Source: Microbacterium testaceum (GTDB lineage: Bacteria; Actinomycetota; Actinomycetes; Actinomycetales; Microbacteriaceae). Taken from it: a stretch of 64,000 nt of DNA. Shown one piece after another: positions 44,486-53,280 of the stretch. The position numbers and the translations under genes were made by a program. Positions within the stretch are counted from its first letter, which is position 1, and each line of letters begins with the position of its first letter. The notes under the pieces are model-generated. The model was given only the letters and a program-made list of their open reading frames with translations. It had not been told where the DNA came from and searched no databases. The stretch is taken from the NCBI RefSeq assembly GCF_006539145.1, contig NZ_BJML01000003.1:1-64000 (forward strand), in the 5' to 3' direction.

Positions 44486-45701
44486 GGACGGTCCCATCGA
44501 GCAGGCGGTTCACGGGCAGGTACGCCTTCGTGTACTCGAAGGCGCTCGCGGCCTCTTCGTCGAGCTCGACGCCGAGGCCGGGCTGATCGCCCGGGTGCAG
44601 GAAGCCCCGGTCGAAGGTGAACGACGTCTGGAACACCTCGAGCGTCTGCTCGTTGTGCGGCATGTACTCCTGGATGCCGAAGTTGTGGATCGCCAGGTCG
44701 AGGTGGAGCGCCGCGGCCATGCCGACGGGCGAGATGTCGGTCGGACCGTGGATGCCGGAGCGGATGCCGTAGATGGCGGCGAAGTCGAGGATCTTCTTCA
44801 TCGCCGTGATACCGCCGGTGTGGGTCACGGCGGAGCGCACGTAGTCGATCAGGCGTTCGGTGATGAGCGTCTGATAGTCGTACACGGTATTGAAGACCTC
44901 GCCGATCGCGAGCGGGGTGGTGGAGTGCTGTCGGATGAGTCGTAGCGCCGCCTGGTCCTCGCCCGGGGTGGCGTCTTCGAGCCAGAACAGGTCGTAGGGC
45001 TCGATGTCCTTCGCGAAGCGCGCGGCCTCGATGGGGGTCATGCGGTGGTGGCCGTCGTGCAAGAGGCGCAGGTCGGTGCCGAACTCCTCCCGGATCTGCG
45101 CGAAAACGCCGGGCATGTGGGTGAGGTACTGGCGGGTGTCCCACTGCTCCTCGGCCGGGCGGTCGCCCGAGCGCTTGGCCGGTTCGTAGTCGTAGCGCAC
45201 ACCCGGACCGGCGGCCGAGACACCGTAGATCTGCCCCAGGCCGGGGACGCCGGTCTGCACGCGGACGGCGGTGAAGCCGAGTTCGCGATACCCGGTGATC
45301 GCGTTGGAGAGGGCCGCGAAGTCGGTGCCCGAGGCGTGCGCGTAGACCCGCACGCCGTCGCGACTGGCTCCGCCGAGCAGCTGGTACAGCGGCATCCCGG
45401 CCTTCTTCGCCTTGATGTCCCACAGGGCCATGTCGACGGCGGCGATCGCGGCCATCGTCACGGGCCCACGGCGCCAGTACGCGCCCCGGTAGAGGTACTG
45501 CCAGGTGTCTTCGATGCGGTCCTCGTCGCGCCCGATGAGCATCGAGGCGAGGTGGTCGGAGAGGTACGACGCCACGGACAGCTCGCGGCCGTTGAGCGTG
45601 GCGTCGCCCCAGCCGACGATGCCGTCGCTGGTGGTGACCTTGAGGGTGACGAAGTTGCGGCCGGGGCTGGTGACGATGACGTCGACGGAGGCGATGCTCA
45701 T
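44475..45701 (-). CDS. manD: D-mannonate dehydratase, ManD (enolase superfamily)
   Basis: Metal-dependent dehydratase of 408 aa converting D-mannonate to 2-keto-3-deoxygluconate. Three acidic metal ligands are visible in [16 protein letters not shown] and AIGEVF, and the ManD catalytic region [10 protein letters not shown] ... [12 protein letters not shown] is intact. The C-terminus ends in the conserved tryptophan that reaches the neighbouring active site. Some ManD-group members (RspA) have low activity and others are gluconate-specific; operon context favours a genuine mannonate route. The ATG aligns with the family N-terminus. Confidence 0.92.
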   Translation of the reverse strand: MSIASVDVIVTSPGRNFVTLKVTTSDGIVGWGDATLNGRELSVASYLSDHLASMLIGRDEDRIEDTWQYLYRGAYWRRGPVTMAAIAAVDMALWDIKAKKAGMPLYQLLGGASRDGVRVYAHASGTDFAALSNAITGYRELGFTAVRVQTGVPGLGQIYGVSAAGPGVRYDYEPAKRSGDRPAEEQWDTRQYLTHMPGVFAQIREEFGTDLRLLHDGHHRMTPIEAARFAKDIEPYDLFWLEDATPGEDQAALRLIRQHSTTPLAIGEVFNTVYDYQTLITERLIDYVRSAVTHTGGITAMKKILDFAAIYGIRSGIHGPTDISPVGMAAALHLDLAIHNFGIQEYMPHNEQTLEVFQTSFTFDRGFLHPGDQPGLGVELDEEAASAFEYTKAYLPVNRLLDGTVHDW

Positions 45702-45770
45702 ACGGGGTCTTTCTTGTCGAAGCGGGAGGCGGGGCGGGGGTGCGTCGCGTGGCCGGGTGGGGCGATCGAA

Positions 45771-45806
45771 GTGGCCCCGGGGCGTCTCGGGTGACCCCGG
45801 GGCCAC
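45771..45806 (-). terminator. Hairpin between the permease and manD genes
   Basis: Perfect 12-base arms GTGGCCCCGGGG and complement with a 12-base loop. A second small hairpin, GCGGGGCG-AAG-CGCCCCGC, lies at 45880-45898 just after the permease stop. In the minus-strand operon they may partly attenuate transcription into manD-eda-kdgK. Confidence 0.6.
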
Positions 45807-45902
45807 GCACGATGGCGGATCGCACTCACCGACGAAGCGGGATGCCGGGCGGACTCGCCGTCACGAGCCCGCCCGGGGTGCGGGGCGAAGCGCCCCGCGG
45901 GT

Positions 45903-47303
45903 TCACATCGCGGGACGGGGATCGCGCAGATCGCGCCCGGTCCACTCGGGGGCGACGATCGCGGCGACCAGTGCCGAGGCGGTGAAGACGCCCATGAGCA
46001 CCATGACCGGCACGATGCTGCCGGTGGCCGCGGCCACCCACGCGGCGGCGACGACCGGACCGATACCCGTGGCGACGATGGCCGCGATCTCGCGGACGAC
46101 GGCGGTGAGCGTGTAGCGGTTGCGTGCGCCGAAGATCTCGGGGATCGAGATGTTCTCCATCGAGGCCAGCCCCAGCACCGAGATGTTGTGGATGAGTGCG
46201 TATCCGACGAAGATCGCTCCCACTTCGCGCGAGTTGATCAGCAGCAGGGTCGGAACGATGAGCAGCAGCGACAGCGCCGACATCACGATGTACATCCGGC
46301 GACGGCCGAACCTGTCGCCGAGGAAACCGACGAGGGGGATCGTGATGAACCCGATCAGCGACGAGACGATGACGATCTCGGGACCGACCTCTTTCGAGAT
46401 CGCGAGGGTGATCGTGATGAACGAGATGAGGTAGGTCTGCACGATGCCGGAGTTTCCGGCCTGACCGAAGCGCAGCAGGAACGACACGAGGACGGCCTTC
46501 AGCGGCTTCTTCTGCAACGACTCGAGGGTGCGGATGTCGTTCGTCTCGGTGGCGACCTTGTGCAGCTCGGCGCGCGAGAGCGCCTTTCCGTCGACGACGT
46601 CGGTGCGCTCCTCGAAGACGGGGCTCTCCTTGAGGTTGAAACGCACCCACAGGGCGAAGAGCATGATGACGGCGCTGCCGATGAAGGGGATGCGCCAGCC
46701 CCACGCGATGACGTCGCTCTCCATCATCACGGCGAGCAGGATCGCCCAGATGCCCGAGGCGAAGAGCGTTCCGCAGTTGGTGCCGAGCGCGACGAGCGAG
46801 GCGACGATTCCGCGACGGTTGTCGGGCGCGTATTCGGCGAGCATGACGCCCGCGCCCGAGATCTCCGCTCCCGCGCCGAAGCCCTGCGCGAGGCGGAGGA
46901 CCACCAGCAGGATCGGGGCGAGGATGCCGACCTGCTCGTACGTGGGCAGCACGCCGATGAGCGTGGTCGCCGCGCCCATCAGCAGGATCGTGTAGAACAG
47001 CACCTGCTTGCGGCCGATCTTGTCGCCGATACGGGCGAAGAAGAACGCACCGACCGGGCGGGCCACGTATCCCACGCCGTAGGTCGCCATCGCCAGCACG
47101 ACCGCCATGGCCGCGTCGCCGCCGGCGAAGAAGATCTGGCTGAAGACGAGGGCGGCGGCCAGCGAGTAGAGCTGGAAGTCCATGAACTCCAGCGCGGTGC
47201 CGAGCCAGCCCGACACCGCGGCGCGGGCGAGGTCGCCGACGGATCGTTTGGCGACGGGCGGCGGCGTCGAGGCGTCGACGCCGGGGGCGGAAGAGCTGCT
47301 CAT
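45903..47303 (-). CDS. MHS-family MFS transporter (sugar-acid/metabolite:H+ symporter)
   Basis: Permease of 466 aa with twelve predicted segments. MHS features are visible: GTALEFMDFQLYSLAAALVF in segment 1, FFARIGDKIGRKQVLF (motif A) and LRLAQGFGAGAEISGAGVM in segment 4. A central charged loop of about 55 residues separates the halves. MHS members carry organic acids such as citrate, alpha-ketoglutarate, shikimate or sugar acids. In this operon the likely substrate is a hexonate or uronate feeding the adjoining dehydrogenases. The ATG is preceded by AAGGAGTAAT. Confidence 0.9.
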   Translation of the reverse strand: MSSSSAPGVDASTPPPVAKRSVGDLARAAVSGWLGTALEFMDFQLYSLAAALVFSQIFFAGGDAAMAVVLAMATYGVGYVARPVGAFFFARIGDKIGRKQVLFYTILLMGAATTLIGVLPTYEQVGILAPILLVVLRLAQGFGAGAEISGAGVMLAEYAPDNRRGIVASLVALGTNCGTLFASGIWAILLAVMMESDVIAWGWRIPFIGSAVIMLFALWVRFNLKESPVFEERTDVVDGKALSRAELHKVATETNDIRTLESLQKKPLKAVLVSFLLRFGQAGNSGIVQTYLISFITITLAISKEVGPEIVIVSSLIGFITIPLVGFLGDRFGRRRMYIVMSALSLLLIVPTLLLINSREVGAIFVGYALIHNISVLGLASMENISIPEIFGARNRYTLTAVVREIAAIVATGIGPVVAAAWVAAATGSIVPVMVLMGVFTASALVAAIVAPEWTGRDLRDPRPAM

Positions 47304-47338
47304 CGGATTACTCCTTCGTAGTGATGATGTGTCGGGTG

Positions 47339-48343
47339 TCAGAGGGAGAGAAGGACCTTGGCGGATGCCGAGGAGTCCCGCGCCGTGGCGAGCGCGCTCA
47401 CGGCGTCGGAGGCGGGGACGACGTGCGAGACGACCGCGTCGAGGGCGGTGCTGGAGGCCAGCAGGGCGATCGCGTCGTCGATCTCGGTCGAGAAGCGGAA
47501 CGCGCCGCGCAGGGTCAGCTCTTTGCCGAGCATCGGCGCGAGGTTCACGCCGATCTCGGCGTCGGGGAGCATGCCGACCTGGACGACGGTGCCCGCTCGG
47601 CGGGCGGCACGGACGGCCTGGGTCAGGGCCACGCCGACACCGGAGCACTCGAAGACCACGTCGAAGGACTCGGGATCGATCGCGTCGGTGCCCACGAGGA
47701 AGGTCTCGGTCGCGCCGAGCTCGCGCGCACGCTCCAGGGGCTCGGGCCGCACGTCGCTCGCACCGACGACCGAGGCTCCCGCGTGGACGGCGGCCGCGAT
47801 CGTGAGTAGCCCGATGGGACCGGCGCCGATGACGAGGGCGCGTTTTCCGGTGAGGTCTCCCGCGAGGCCCACCGCGTGGAGGGCGACCGCGAGGGGCTCG
47901 GCGAGCGCGGCGCGCTGGAGCGGCAGTCCCTCGGGGAGCACCCGGATCATGTGCTCTTCGACGACGAGGAGCTCGGCGGCCCCGCCCTGGCGGTGGGGGA
48001 ACCCTGCGGCACTGCCCAGGTAGTCGCCGCCCGCGCGCAGGTGCGGACGCTTTTCGAGGCCGGGCGTCGACGGGCCGAAACGCGCGGGGTGGACCGTCAC
48101 GGGCGTCCCGGGGGCGAGTCGTCCCGAGGGGTCGAGATCGACGACCGCCGAGAGCTCGTGTCCGGGGGTCAAGGGTTCCCGGACGGCGTACTCGCCGTTC
48201 TTGCCGTGGAAGTAATAGTGCAGGTCGGATCCGCAGATTCCGACATAGCGCACGCGGAGGCGCACTTGACCCTCGCCGGGTTCGGGGTCCGGTCGGTCTT
48301 CCCAGCGGATGTCCTCCGCGGCGTGGATCGCGAGAAGCTTCAT
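47339..48343 (-). CDS. L-idonate/L-gulonate 5-dehydrogenase (zinc alcohol dehydrogenase family)
   Basis: MDR-type dehydrogenase of 334 aa. Catalytic zinc ligands are in GICGSDLHYYFHG and TPGHELSAVV; the NAD(P) site is LVIGAGPIGLLTIAAAVHAG. The structural-zinc loop is odd: where family members carry four cysteines, this one reads HPARFGPSTPGLEKRPHLR with none. The fit is to L-idonate 5-dehydrogenase. With a fructuronate-reductase-type enzyme and ManD alongside, oxidation of L-gulonate to D-fructuronate is at least as likely as idonate to 5-ketogluconate. ATG preceded by GAGACGCG. Confidence 0.85.
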   Translation of the reverse strand: MKLLAIHAAEDIRWEDRPDPEPGEGQVRLRVRYVGICGSDLHYYFHGKNGEYAVREPLTPGHELSAVVDLDPSGRLAPGTPVTVHPARFGPSTPGLEKRPHLRAGGDYLGSAAGFPHRQGGAAELLVVEEHMIRVLPEGLPLQRAALAEPLAVALHAVGLAGDLTGKRALVIGAGPIGLLTIAAAVHAGASVVGASDVRPEPLERARELGATETFLVGTDAIDPESFDVVFECSGVGVALTQAVRAARRAGTVVQVGMLPDAEIGVNLAPMLGKELTLRGAFRFSTEIDDAIALLASSTALDAVVSHVVPASDAVSALATARDSSASAKVLLSL

Positions 48344-48385
48344 CGCGTCTCCTTCGTGTCGAAGCGCCCGAGGGGCGCCGGGTGG

Positions 48386-49873
48386 TCAGTGGGTGGTCGG
48401 TGCCAGAGCGTCGGATGCCGACAGGCTGTCGGCGATGGCGCGGTCGACGCCGCGCGTGACGATCGTGTCGAGGAGGTCGCCGACACGCTCGACGAAGGCG
48501 GTGCGGTGGGAGAGCTCTTCGCCGAAGAGCTGCAGGTCGACGATCGCCCGAGCGGCGAGGCCGCGTCCATCGCGGGTGGCGACGGCGGTCAGCCGTTCGC
48601 GCGCCGGGTCGGTCATCGCGGCCGCGTGCGGGCCCGGGTCGAATCCCGCGGGAGGGGCGACGCAGGCGAGGTAGGCCGCCACGGTGAGGGCGATGAGGTG
48701 GGGGAAGACGCCGTTCTCGAGCGCGTGGAGCACAGGTCCGGGGATGCGCTGTCCGAGCTTGACCGAACCATCCGAACCCACCTGGCTGGTGCGGTGTCCG
48801 AGGGCGCTGTTGCCCCAGCGCGAGAACAGGTCGCGTTTGTACTGTGCGATGTCGACGCCCGCCGGTGCCGTCACCGAGGGCTCGTACTCCTGGCGCAGGA
48901 TGGCCGCTGCGGCGGACTCCACGTCGGGCAAAGAGATGGCATCCGGGATGGTCGCTGCCCCGCGCAACGCACCCAGGTACGCGATGAGGGAGTGCGTGCC
49001 GTTGAGCAGCCGCACCTTCAGCTGCTCGAAGGCGCCCACCTCGTCGGTGAAGACGGCGCCGCCGGCCTCCCAGGCGGGACGTCCCCCGGCGAAGCGGTCT
49101 TCGATCGCCCACATCGTGAACGGCTCGGCGGGCACGGGGATGTCGTCGCGCGCGCCCAGCAGGGCGGTGACGCGCTCGGTGAGCTCCGGCGTCGTCGAGG
49201 GGACGATGCGGTCGACCATGCTCGAGGGGAAGGTCACGGCCCGGTCGAGGTAGGCGAGGACGTCGGCGCCCTCGGCATCCGGAAGCTCCCGCACGAAGTC
49301 GCGCACGAGCTTCTCGGTGTGCGATCCGTTCGAGAGCAGGTTGTCGCAGCTGAGGATCGAGATCGGCGCACCGCCCGCGGCGGCGCGGCGCTGGAGCCCG
49401 CGAGCGAGCTGCCCGATGGTCGAGCGCGGGTCGCCCCCGCGCAGATCGCTCGCCACGATCGGGTCGGTGACGTCGAGGTGCTGGGTGGCGTTGGAGTAGC
49501 TGTAGCCGTTCTCGGTGACGGTCAGCGTCGCGATGCGGATCCGCGGATCGGCGAGGTCGTCCACGACCCGGGCCGGCTCGTCGGCGGCGACGTACGAGTC
49601 GGTGTGCACGCCGGGGACGACCAGCGACGTGCCCTCGGGTGAGATCGTGGCGACGGCGTACAGGTGGTCTTGGGCGTGCAGAGCGTCGACGACACGGTGC
49701 GAGCGCGAGGCGACCCCGACGATGCCCCAGTCCCCGCCTTCGGCACGCAGGGCGGCCGCGGTGTAGACCGCTTGGTGGGCGCGGTGGAAGCTTCCGAGGC
49801 CCAGGTGCAGGATGCCGGCTCCGCCCGGGGTGACGGTCGCGTTCGCGGTGCCGCGCTGCAGCCGTGCGCTCAT
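48386..49873 (-). CDS. uxuB: Mannitol dehydrogenase-family oxidoreductase, probable fructuronate reductase
   Basis: Polyol-dehydrogenase-family enzyme of 495 aa. N-terminal Rossmann region ILHLGLGSFHRAHQAVYT and catalytic-lysine motif KVRLLNGTHSLIAYLG are both present. The family includes mannitol 2-dehydrogenase, fructuronate reductase (UxuB) and tagaturonate reductase. ManD downstream in the operon, which uses D-mannonate, makes D-fructuronate to D-mannonate the best guess, but mannitol or arabinitol oxidation is not excluded. It is the first gene of the operon, directly downstream of the LacI-controlled divergent promoter. Confidence 0.85.
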   Translation of the reverse strand: MSARLQRGTANATVTPGGAGILHLGLGSFHRAHQAVYTAAALRAEGGDWGIVGVASRSHRVVDALHAQDHLYAVATISPEGTSLVVPGVHTDSYVAADEPARVVDDLADPRIRIATLTVTENGYSYSNATQHLDVTDPIVASDLRGGDPRSTIGQLARGLQRRAAAGGAPISILSCDNLLSNGSHTEKLVRDFVRELPDAEGADVLAYLDRAVTFPSSMVDRIVPSTTPELTERVTALLGARDDIPVPAEPFTMWAIEDRFAGGRPAWEAGGAVFTDEVGAFEQLKVRLLNGTHSLIAYLGALRGAATIPDAISLPDVESAAAAILRQEYEPSVTAPAGVDIAQYKRDLFSRWGNSALGHRTSQVGSDGSVKLGQRIPGPVLHALENGVFPHLIALTVAAYLACVAPPAGFDPGPHAAAMTDPARERLTAVATRDGRGLAARAIVDLQLFGEELSHRTAFVERVGDLLDTIVTRGVDRAIADSLSASDALAPTTH

Positions 49874-49930
49874 GAGCGGGTTCCCGACGGCGCGGCGGTG
49901 GTCGACCGGGGGAGATCGTCGATGATCAGC

Positions 49931-49977
49931 ATGTAAGCAGTTTTCAAGCGTTGTACAAACTTGTCAAGTGTTTACAT
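49931..49977. promoter_or_regulatory. Divergent promoter/operator of the mannonate operon and its LacI regulator
   Basis: On the minus strand TTGACA (forward 49962-49967), a 17-bp spacer and AAAACT (forward 49939-49944) form a strong promoter. The spacer contains the palindrome TTGTACAA (49951-49958), and ACTTGTCAAGT (49959-49969) overlaps the -35 box. Outer inverted repeats ATGTAA (49931-49936) and TTACAT (49972-49977) bracket the region. These are candidate sites for the LacI protein encoded 43 bp to the right. Confidence 0.65.
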
Positions 49978-50019
49978 CTACGGATGCGCGATGATGGAAC
50001 GTCACGGACAGGGGTGAAC

Positions 50020-50982
50020 ATGGCGGCGAATCTCACCGAGGTGGCCAAGCACGCGGGCGTCTCGATCGCGACCGCGTCGCGCGCGTTCGGCGAGCCCGAC
50101 CGCCTGGCCCCCGCCACCCTCGACCGCGTTCGCCGCGCCGCCGTCGAGCTGGGGTACACGGCGCCGCAGGCGACCGTCGCCACCCGCACGATCGCGGTGA
50201 TCGTCCCGGATGCCGCCAACCCCGTATACGCGACGCTGCTCAAGGCCATCCAGGCGCAGGCGTGGCACGGTCGTCACCGCATCGTGCTGTTCGACGCCGA
50301 CGAGGATCTCCACCGCGAGCGCGAGAGCATCGAACTCGCCGCGCGCACCGACGGAGTCCTCCTCTGCTCACCGCGCCTTCCCGAGCGCGACGTTCTCGCA
50401 CTCGTCGGCGACACTCCGCACGTCGTCGTCAACCGCGTGCTCGACGGAGCGGTCTGCGTCGTCATGGACGCGGAGCGCGGACCCGTCCAGGCTGTCGAGC
50501 ATCTCTCCGCGCTCGGTCACTCCCACATCGCCTACGCCTCGGGCCCGCACGGCTCGTGGGCGGACGAGCAGCGCGCCGGTGCCGTCGAGCGGGCCTGCCG
50601 GCGCTTCGGCATCCGGCTCTCGCGCCTCAGCCACAACGCCGCGTCGATCCAGGGTGGTCGAGCGGCCTCGGCGGCTGCCGTCGCGACCGGGGCCACCGCC
50701 GTGATCGCGTACAACGACCTCGTGGCTCTGGGCCTCGAGGCCGGGATGGCCGAGCTCGGGCGCGCGTGCCCCGACGACGTCAGCATCGTCGGGATCGACG
50801 ACATCGACCTCGCCGGTGCGGTCACGCCCAGCCTGACGACGGTGCGCATGCCCATCGCCCGCTCCGGAGCGCTCGCCGTCGACCTGCTGCTGCAGTCCAT
50901 GGCCGGGTCGGCGCCGATCGCCGACACCGTGCTCCCCTCCGAGCTCATCGTCCGCCGGTCCACCGCTCCGCCCGCCGGCTGA
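50020..50982 (+). CDS. LacI-family regulator of the hexonate operon
   Basis: Repressor of 320 aa with the LacI helix-turn-helix NLTEVAKHAGVSIATASRAF at its N-terminus and a sugar-binding-like effector domain (TIAVIVPDAANPVYATLL..., SLTTVRMPIARSG). Divergent from the fructuronate-reductase gene with palindromes in the 146-bp gap, so it is the likely local repressor; the inducer is probably a sugar acid or pathway intermediate. The ATG at 50020 is preceded by AGGGG; a longer reading would begin inside the operator. Confidence 0.9.
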   Translation: MAANLTEVAKHAGVSIATASRAFGEPDRLAPATLDRVRRAAVELGYTAPQATVATRTIAVIVPDAANPVYATLLKAIQAQAWHGRHRIVLFDADEDLHRERESIELAARTDGVLLCSPRLPERDVLALVGDTPHVVVNRVLDGAVCVVMDAERGPVQAVEHLSALGHSHIAYASGPHGSWADEQRAGAVERACRRFGIRLSRLSHNAASIQGGRAASAAAVATGATAVIAYNDLVALGLEAGMAELGRACPDDVSIVGIDDIDLAGAVTPSLTTVRMPIARSGALAVDLLLQSMAGSAPIADTVLPSELIVRRSTAPPAG

Positions 50983-51046
50983 TCCGGTATCTCGACGCCC
51001 GCGCATTCCCGCCCCGCCGATCCGCCAGCGGTGGGACAATGGTCGT

Positions 51047-51382
51047 ATGGCCGAGCAGCCCGCCCCCGAACGACCGTCTTCCTCAAGCGACGAGCGACAG
51101 ACGCTGACGGTTCGTCGCGCCCCGAAGTACGGCGTGTTCCTGGGAGCCGGGGCGTTCGCCGGCATCCTGATCGCCCTTCTGCTCACCGTCTTCATCGACG
51201 GTTCCGACATCAGCCCGTACACGCAGGTCGTCTACTCGCAGATGCAGGTCTTCGGGTTCACGGCCCTGATCTTCGTGGTGCTGGGCGTCGCGGTGGGGGC
51301 GATCGTCGCCCTGATCTTCGAGCGCACCGTCGGCGGTCGTACTCGCCAGGTCACCGTCGAGCACGAGCAGCACGGCATCTGA
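51047..51382 (+). CDS. Small two-segment membrane protein of unknown function
   Basis: Protein of 111 aa: hydrophilic N-terminus of about 27 residues, membrane segments about 28-50 and 67-90 separated by a short polar loop (DGSDISPYTQVVYSQ), and a basic/acidic C-terminus (ERTVGGRTRQVTVEHEQHG). It looks like a conserved actinobacterial inner-membrane protein, but I do not recognise a function. It lies convergent to the next gene with a 15-bp gap. Confidence 0.75.
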   Translation: MAEQPAPERPSSSSDERQTLTVRRAPKYGVFLGAGAFAGILIALLLTVFIDGSDISPYTQVVYSQMQVFGFTALIFVVLGVAVGAIVALIFERTVGGRTRQVTVEHEQHGI

Positions 51383-51397
51383 CGCGCAGCTCGTCGA

Positions 51398-52009
51398 TCA
51401 GGCCAGTTCGGCGATGATCGGGTGGATCGCGGTGTCGAAGGCCGCGACGTCGCCGCGCAGGCCGTCGGTCACCGCCACGGTGAGCGAGCCGATCCACCAC
51501 ACGCCTCGCTGAGCCAGCGGAAGCACCTGCACGTTCAGCTCGAACGAGTGAGCGCGTCGCCCCACGGCCCGCTCGTGCGCGGCGATCGCGCTCGCATACG
51601 CGCGGTACGAGACCCCGGGCCGGGCGGTGGTCTCGCGCGTATAGCGATCGTTCGCGAGCCGCGCGAAATCGACGGCGTCGTCGGCGTGCGCGCCGATGGC
51701 TGCGCGCAGGGTCTCCGAGCCGTCGACCGGCAGGGTGACGAGCGTCTCGAAACCGTCGATCAGTTCGAGGGGCACGGGCGAGGGGTGCGCCTGGGGCTCC
51801 ACCGTCATCGCCCAGTACTCGCGCCACTCGCGTTCGAGCTGCGCGTGCGCGGCATCCGTCCGCTCATCCACCCACGGGGGCGGCACGCGCCGCAGGGCGG
51901 GGAGCTCGTCGGGAGACCGGATGCCGAGGACCTGGCGCAGGTAGAGCGCGACGAGCACCGATTGCGCCGCGTCCTCGCGGATCACCCACTCCGGCTGACC
52001 GCCCGTCAT
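51398..52009 (-). CDS. Hypothetical protein
   Basis: Soluble protein of 203 aa with no signal peptide or membrane segment and no motif I recognise. The composition (many Arg, Asp, Glu and a Trp-containing N-terminus, EWVIREDAAQSVLVALYLRQVLG) and even codon use support a real, probably lineage-specific gene. Phrases VWWIGSLTVAVTDGLRGDVAAFD indicate a globular beta-alpha C-terminus. The ATG at 52009 gives a compact start; longer readings run into low-complexity sequence. Confidence 0.65.
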   Translation of the reverse strand: MTGGQPEWVIREDAAQSVLVALYLRQVLGIRSPDELPALRRVPPPWVDERTDAAHAQLEREWREYWAMTVEPQAHPSPVPLELIDGFETLVTLPVDGSETLRAAIGAHADDAVDFARLANDRYTRETTARPGVSYRAYASAIAAHERAVGRRAHSFELNVQVLPLAQRGVWWIGSLTVAVTDGLRGDVAAFDTAIHPIIAELA

Positions 52010-52107
52010 GGCGCCATTGTAGGGAGCGGGAGTGACGTAGGGGTGGGTCTTGCGTCGGGCCGGGGGTGCGTCGCGGGTGGCCGGGTGCGCGCGCCGCGGG
52101 AGGTCGC

Positions 52108-52179
52108 GGGAGGAGAACTCCGGACGGGAGGATGCCAGGCGCCCGGTCCGTCCTCCCGTCGCTGAATCTCCTCCCGTCG
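52108..52179. repeat. Dispersed GGGAGGAGA palindromic element, copy C
   Basis: Begins GGGAGGAGAACTCCGGACGG, centre GGATGCC, ends GAATCTCCTCCCGTCG; imperfect palindrome of the same family as the other four copies. It lies in the divergent gap before the DUF559-like gene. Confidence 0.75.
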
Positions 52180-52281
52180 TCAGCCCCGGTGCGCGTGCTC
52201 GTACTTCCTCCACATCCCCGTTGTCCACAGCGCGTCGCGCGATCCGCCGATCGCACGCCGTCAACCGGGCACGATGGCGCG

Positions 52282-53133
52282 ATGGTCGATTCCGCGCTCC
52301 GCCTCGATGGGCTCGTCACTCGCCTTCGTGCTCTCGGCGGGGTGGCGGCCTCCGCCCGTGTGCAACGGGAGGGTTTCTCCGCCGGTACCGTCGGGGCGGC
52401 CGTTCGCGCGGGCGCCGTTCTCCGTATCCGTCGCAGGTGGCTCGCGCTGCCCGAAGCCGACGCGTTCCTCGTCGCGGCGGCACGCAGCGGTGTGGTGCTG
52501 ACGTGCAGCACGGCCGCCCACCGGCTGGGGCTGTGGGTGCTGGAACACGAGGAGGTGCATGTCGCCGCCCCTCCCCACGCGGGTCGCATCACGGTGGCAG
52601 AGGGCACTCGCGTGCACCGGTGCACGCCGCTGATGCCGCGGCATCCCGAGGATCTCGTCGATGGTGTCGTCAACATCCTGGGCGTCGTCAGCAAATGCCT
52701 GCCGACGGAGCAGGCCCTCGCCGTCTGGGACTCGGCGCTGAACAAGAAGCTCGTGACGCTGGACGAGATGCGGCGGTACCGGCTGACAGGCCGAGGCAGG
52801 GCGCTCCCGGACCTCGCCACTCCTCTCGCCGACTCGGGTCTGGAGACCTTCCTCATCGTCCGGCTGCGATGGCTGGGGGAGCGCCTCACGCCGCAAGCGT
52901 GGATCCTCGGTCATCGCGTCGATCTGCTGATCGGAGAACGACTTGTGGTTCAGGTCGACGGTGCTCACCACGTGGGCGCACAGAGAGAGGCCGACATCCG
53001 GCACGACGCTCGGCTGATGCTCAACGGCTATCACGTCATCCGCGTCGGCTACCGGCAGGTGGTCGAGGACTGGCCCTCCGTGCAGCAGCTCGTCGTCCAC
53101 GCCATCGCGCAGGGGCTGCATCGAGCTCGCTGA
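52282..53133 (+). CDS. AbiEi-like winged-helix / DUF559 endonuclease-fold protein
   Basis: Protein of 283 aa. The N-terminal half resembles the winged-helix antitoxin-like domain common in actinobacterial DUF559 proteins (VTRLRALGGVAASARVQREG, CSTAAHRLGLWV). The C-terminal ~100 residues have the VSR-like DUF559 core: HRVDLLIGERLVVQVDGAHHV ... DIRHDARLMLNGYHVIRVGYRQV, with Asp and Gln-Val-Asp acidic residues in place of the nuclease motif. The function is not established: it could be a DNA-repair-like nuclease or an inactive DNA-binding protein. No toxin gene is adjacent, so a toxin-antitoxin role is not supported. Confidence 0.78.
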   Translation: MVDSALRLDGLVTRLRALGGVAASARVQREGFSAGTVGAAVRAGAVLRIRRRWLALPEADAFLVAAARSGVVLTCSTAAHRLGLWVLEHEEVHVAAPPHAGRITVAEGTRVHRCTPLMPRHPEDLVDGVVNILGVVSKCLPTEQALAVWDSALNKKLVTLDEMRRYRLTGRGRALPDLATPLADSGLETFLIVRLRWLGERLTPQAWILGHRVDLLIGERLVVQVDGAHHVGAQREADIRHDARLMLNGYHVIRVGYRQVVEDWPSVQQLVVHAIAQGLHRAR

Positions 53134-53153
53134 CGTGCCGCGGGCGGGGCGTC

Positions 53154-53225
53154 GGGAGGAGAACCCGCGAAGGGAGGGCGGGTGCGCGTCTCGAGTTCCT
53201 CCCGTCACGGAATCTCCTTCCGTAA
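53154..53225. repeat. Dispersed GGGAGGAGA palindromic element, copy D
   Basis: Begins GGGAGGAGAACCCGCGAAGG and ends GGAATCTCCTTCCG. With copy E it fills most of the 304-bp gap before purM; nothing else is seen there apart from the purM promoter region. Confidence 0.7.
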
Positions 53226-53280
53226 CCGAAGCCCTCGGGGTCGGCCGGCAACCGCCACGCCCGCGCGAGGCGTGCGCGAG

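Noticed and set aside
45903-49112. 1069-codon minus-strand frame over three genes
   Set aside because: Only its last 467 codons (the MHS permease) make a recognisable protein; the rest is Arg/Pro-rich shadow of the dehydrogenase genes.
52282-53133. AbiE toxin-antitoxin system
   Set aside because: Only an AbiEi-like winged-helix fused to a DUF559 domain is present; there is no AbiEii nucleotidyltransferase partner next to it.
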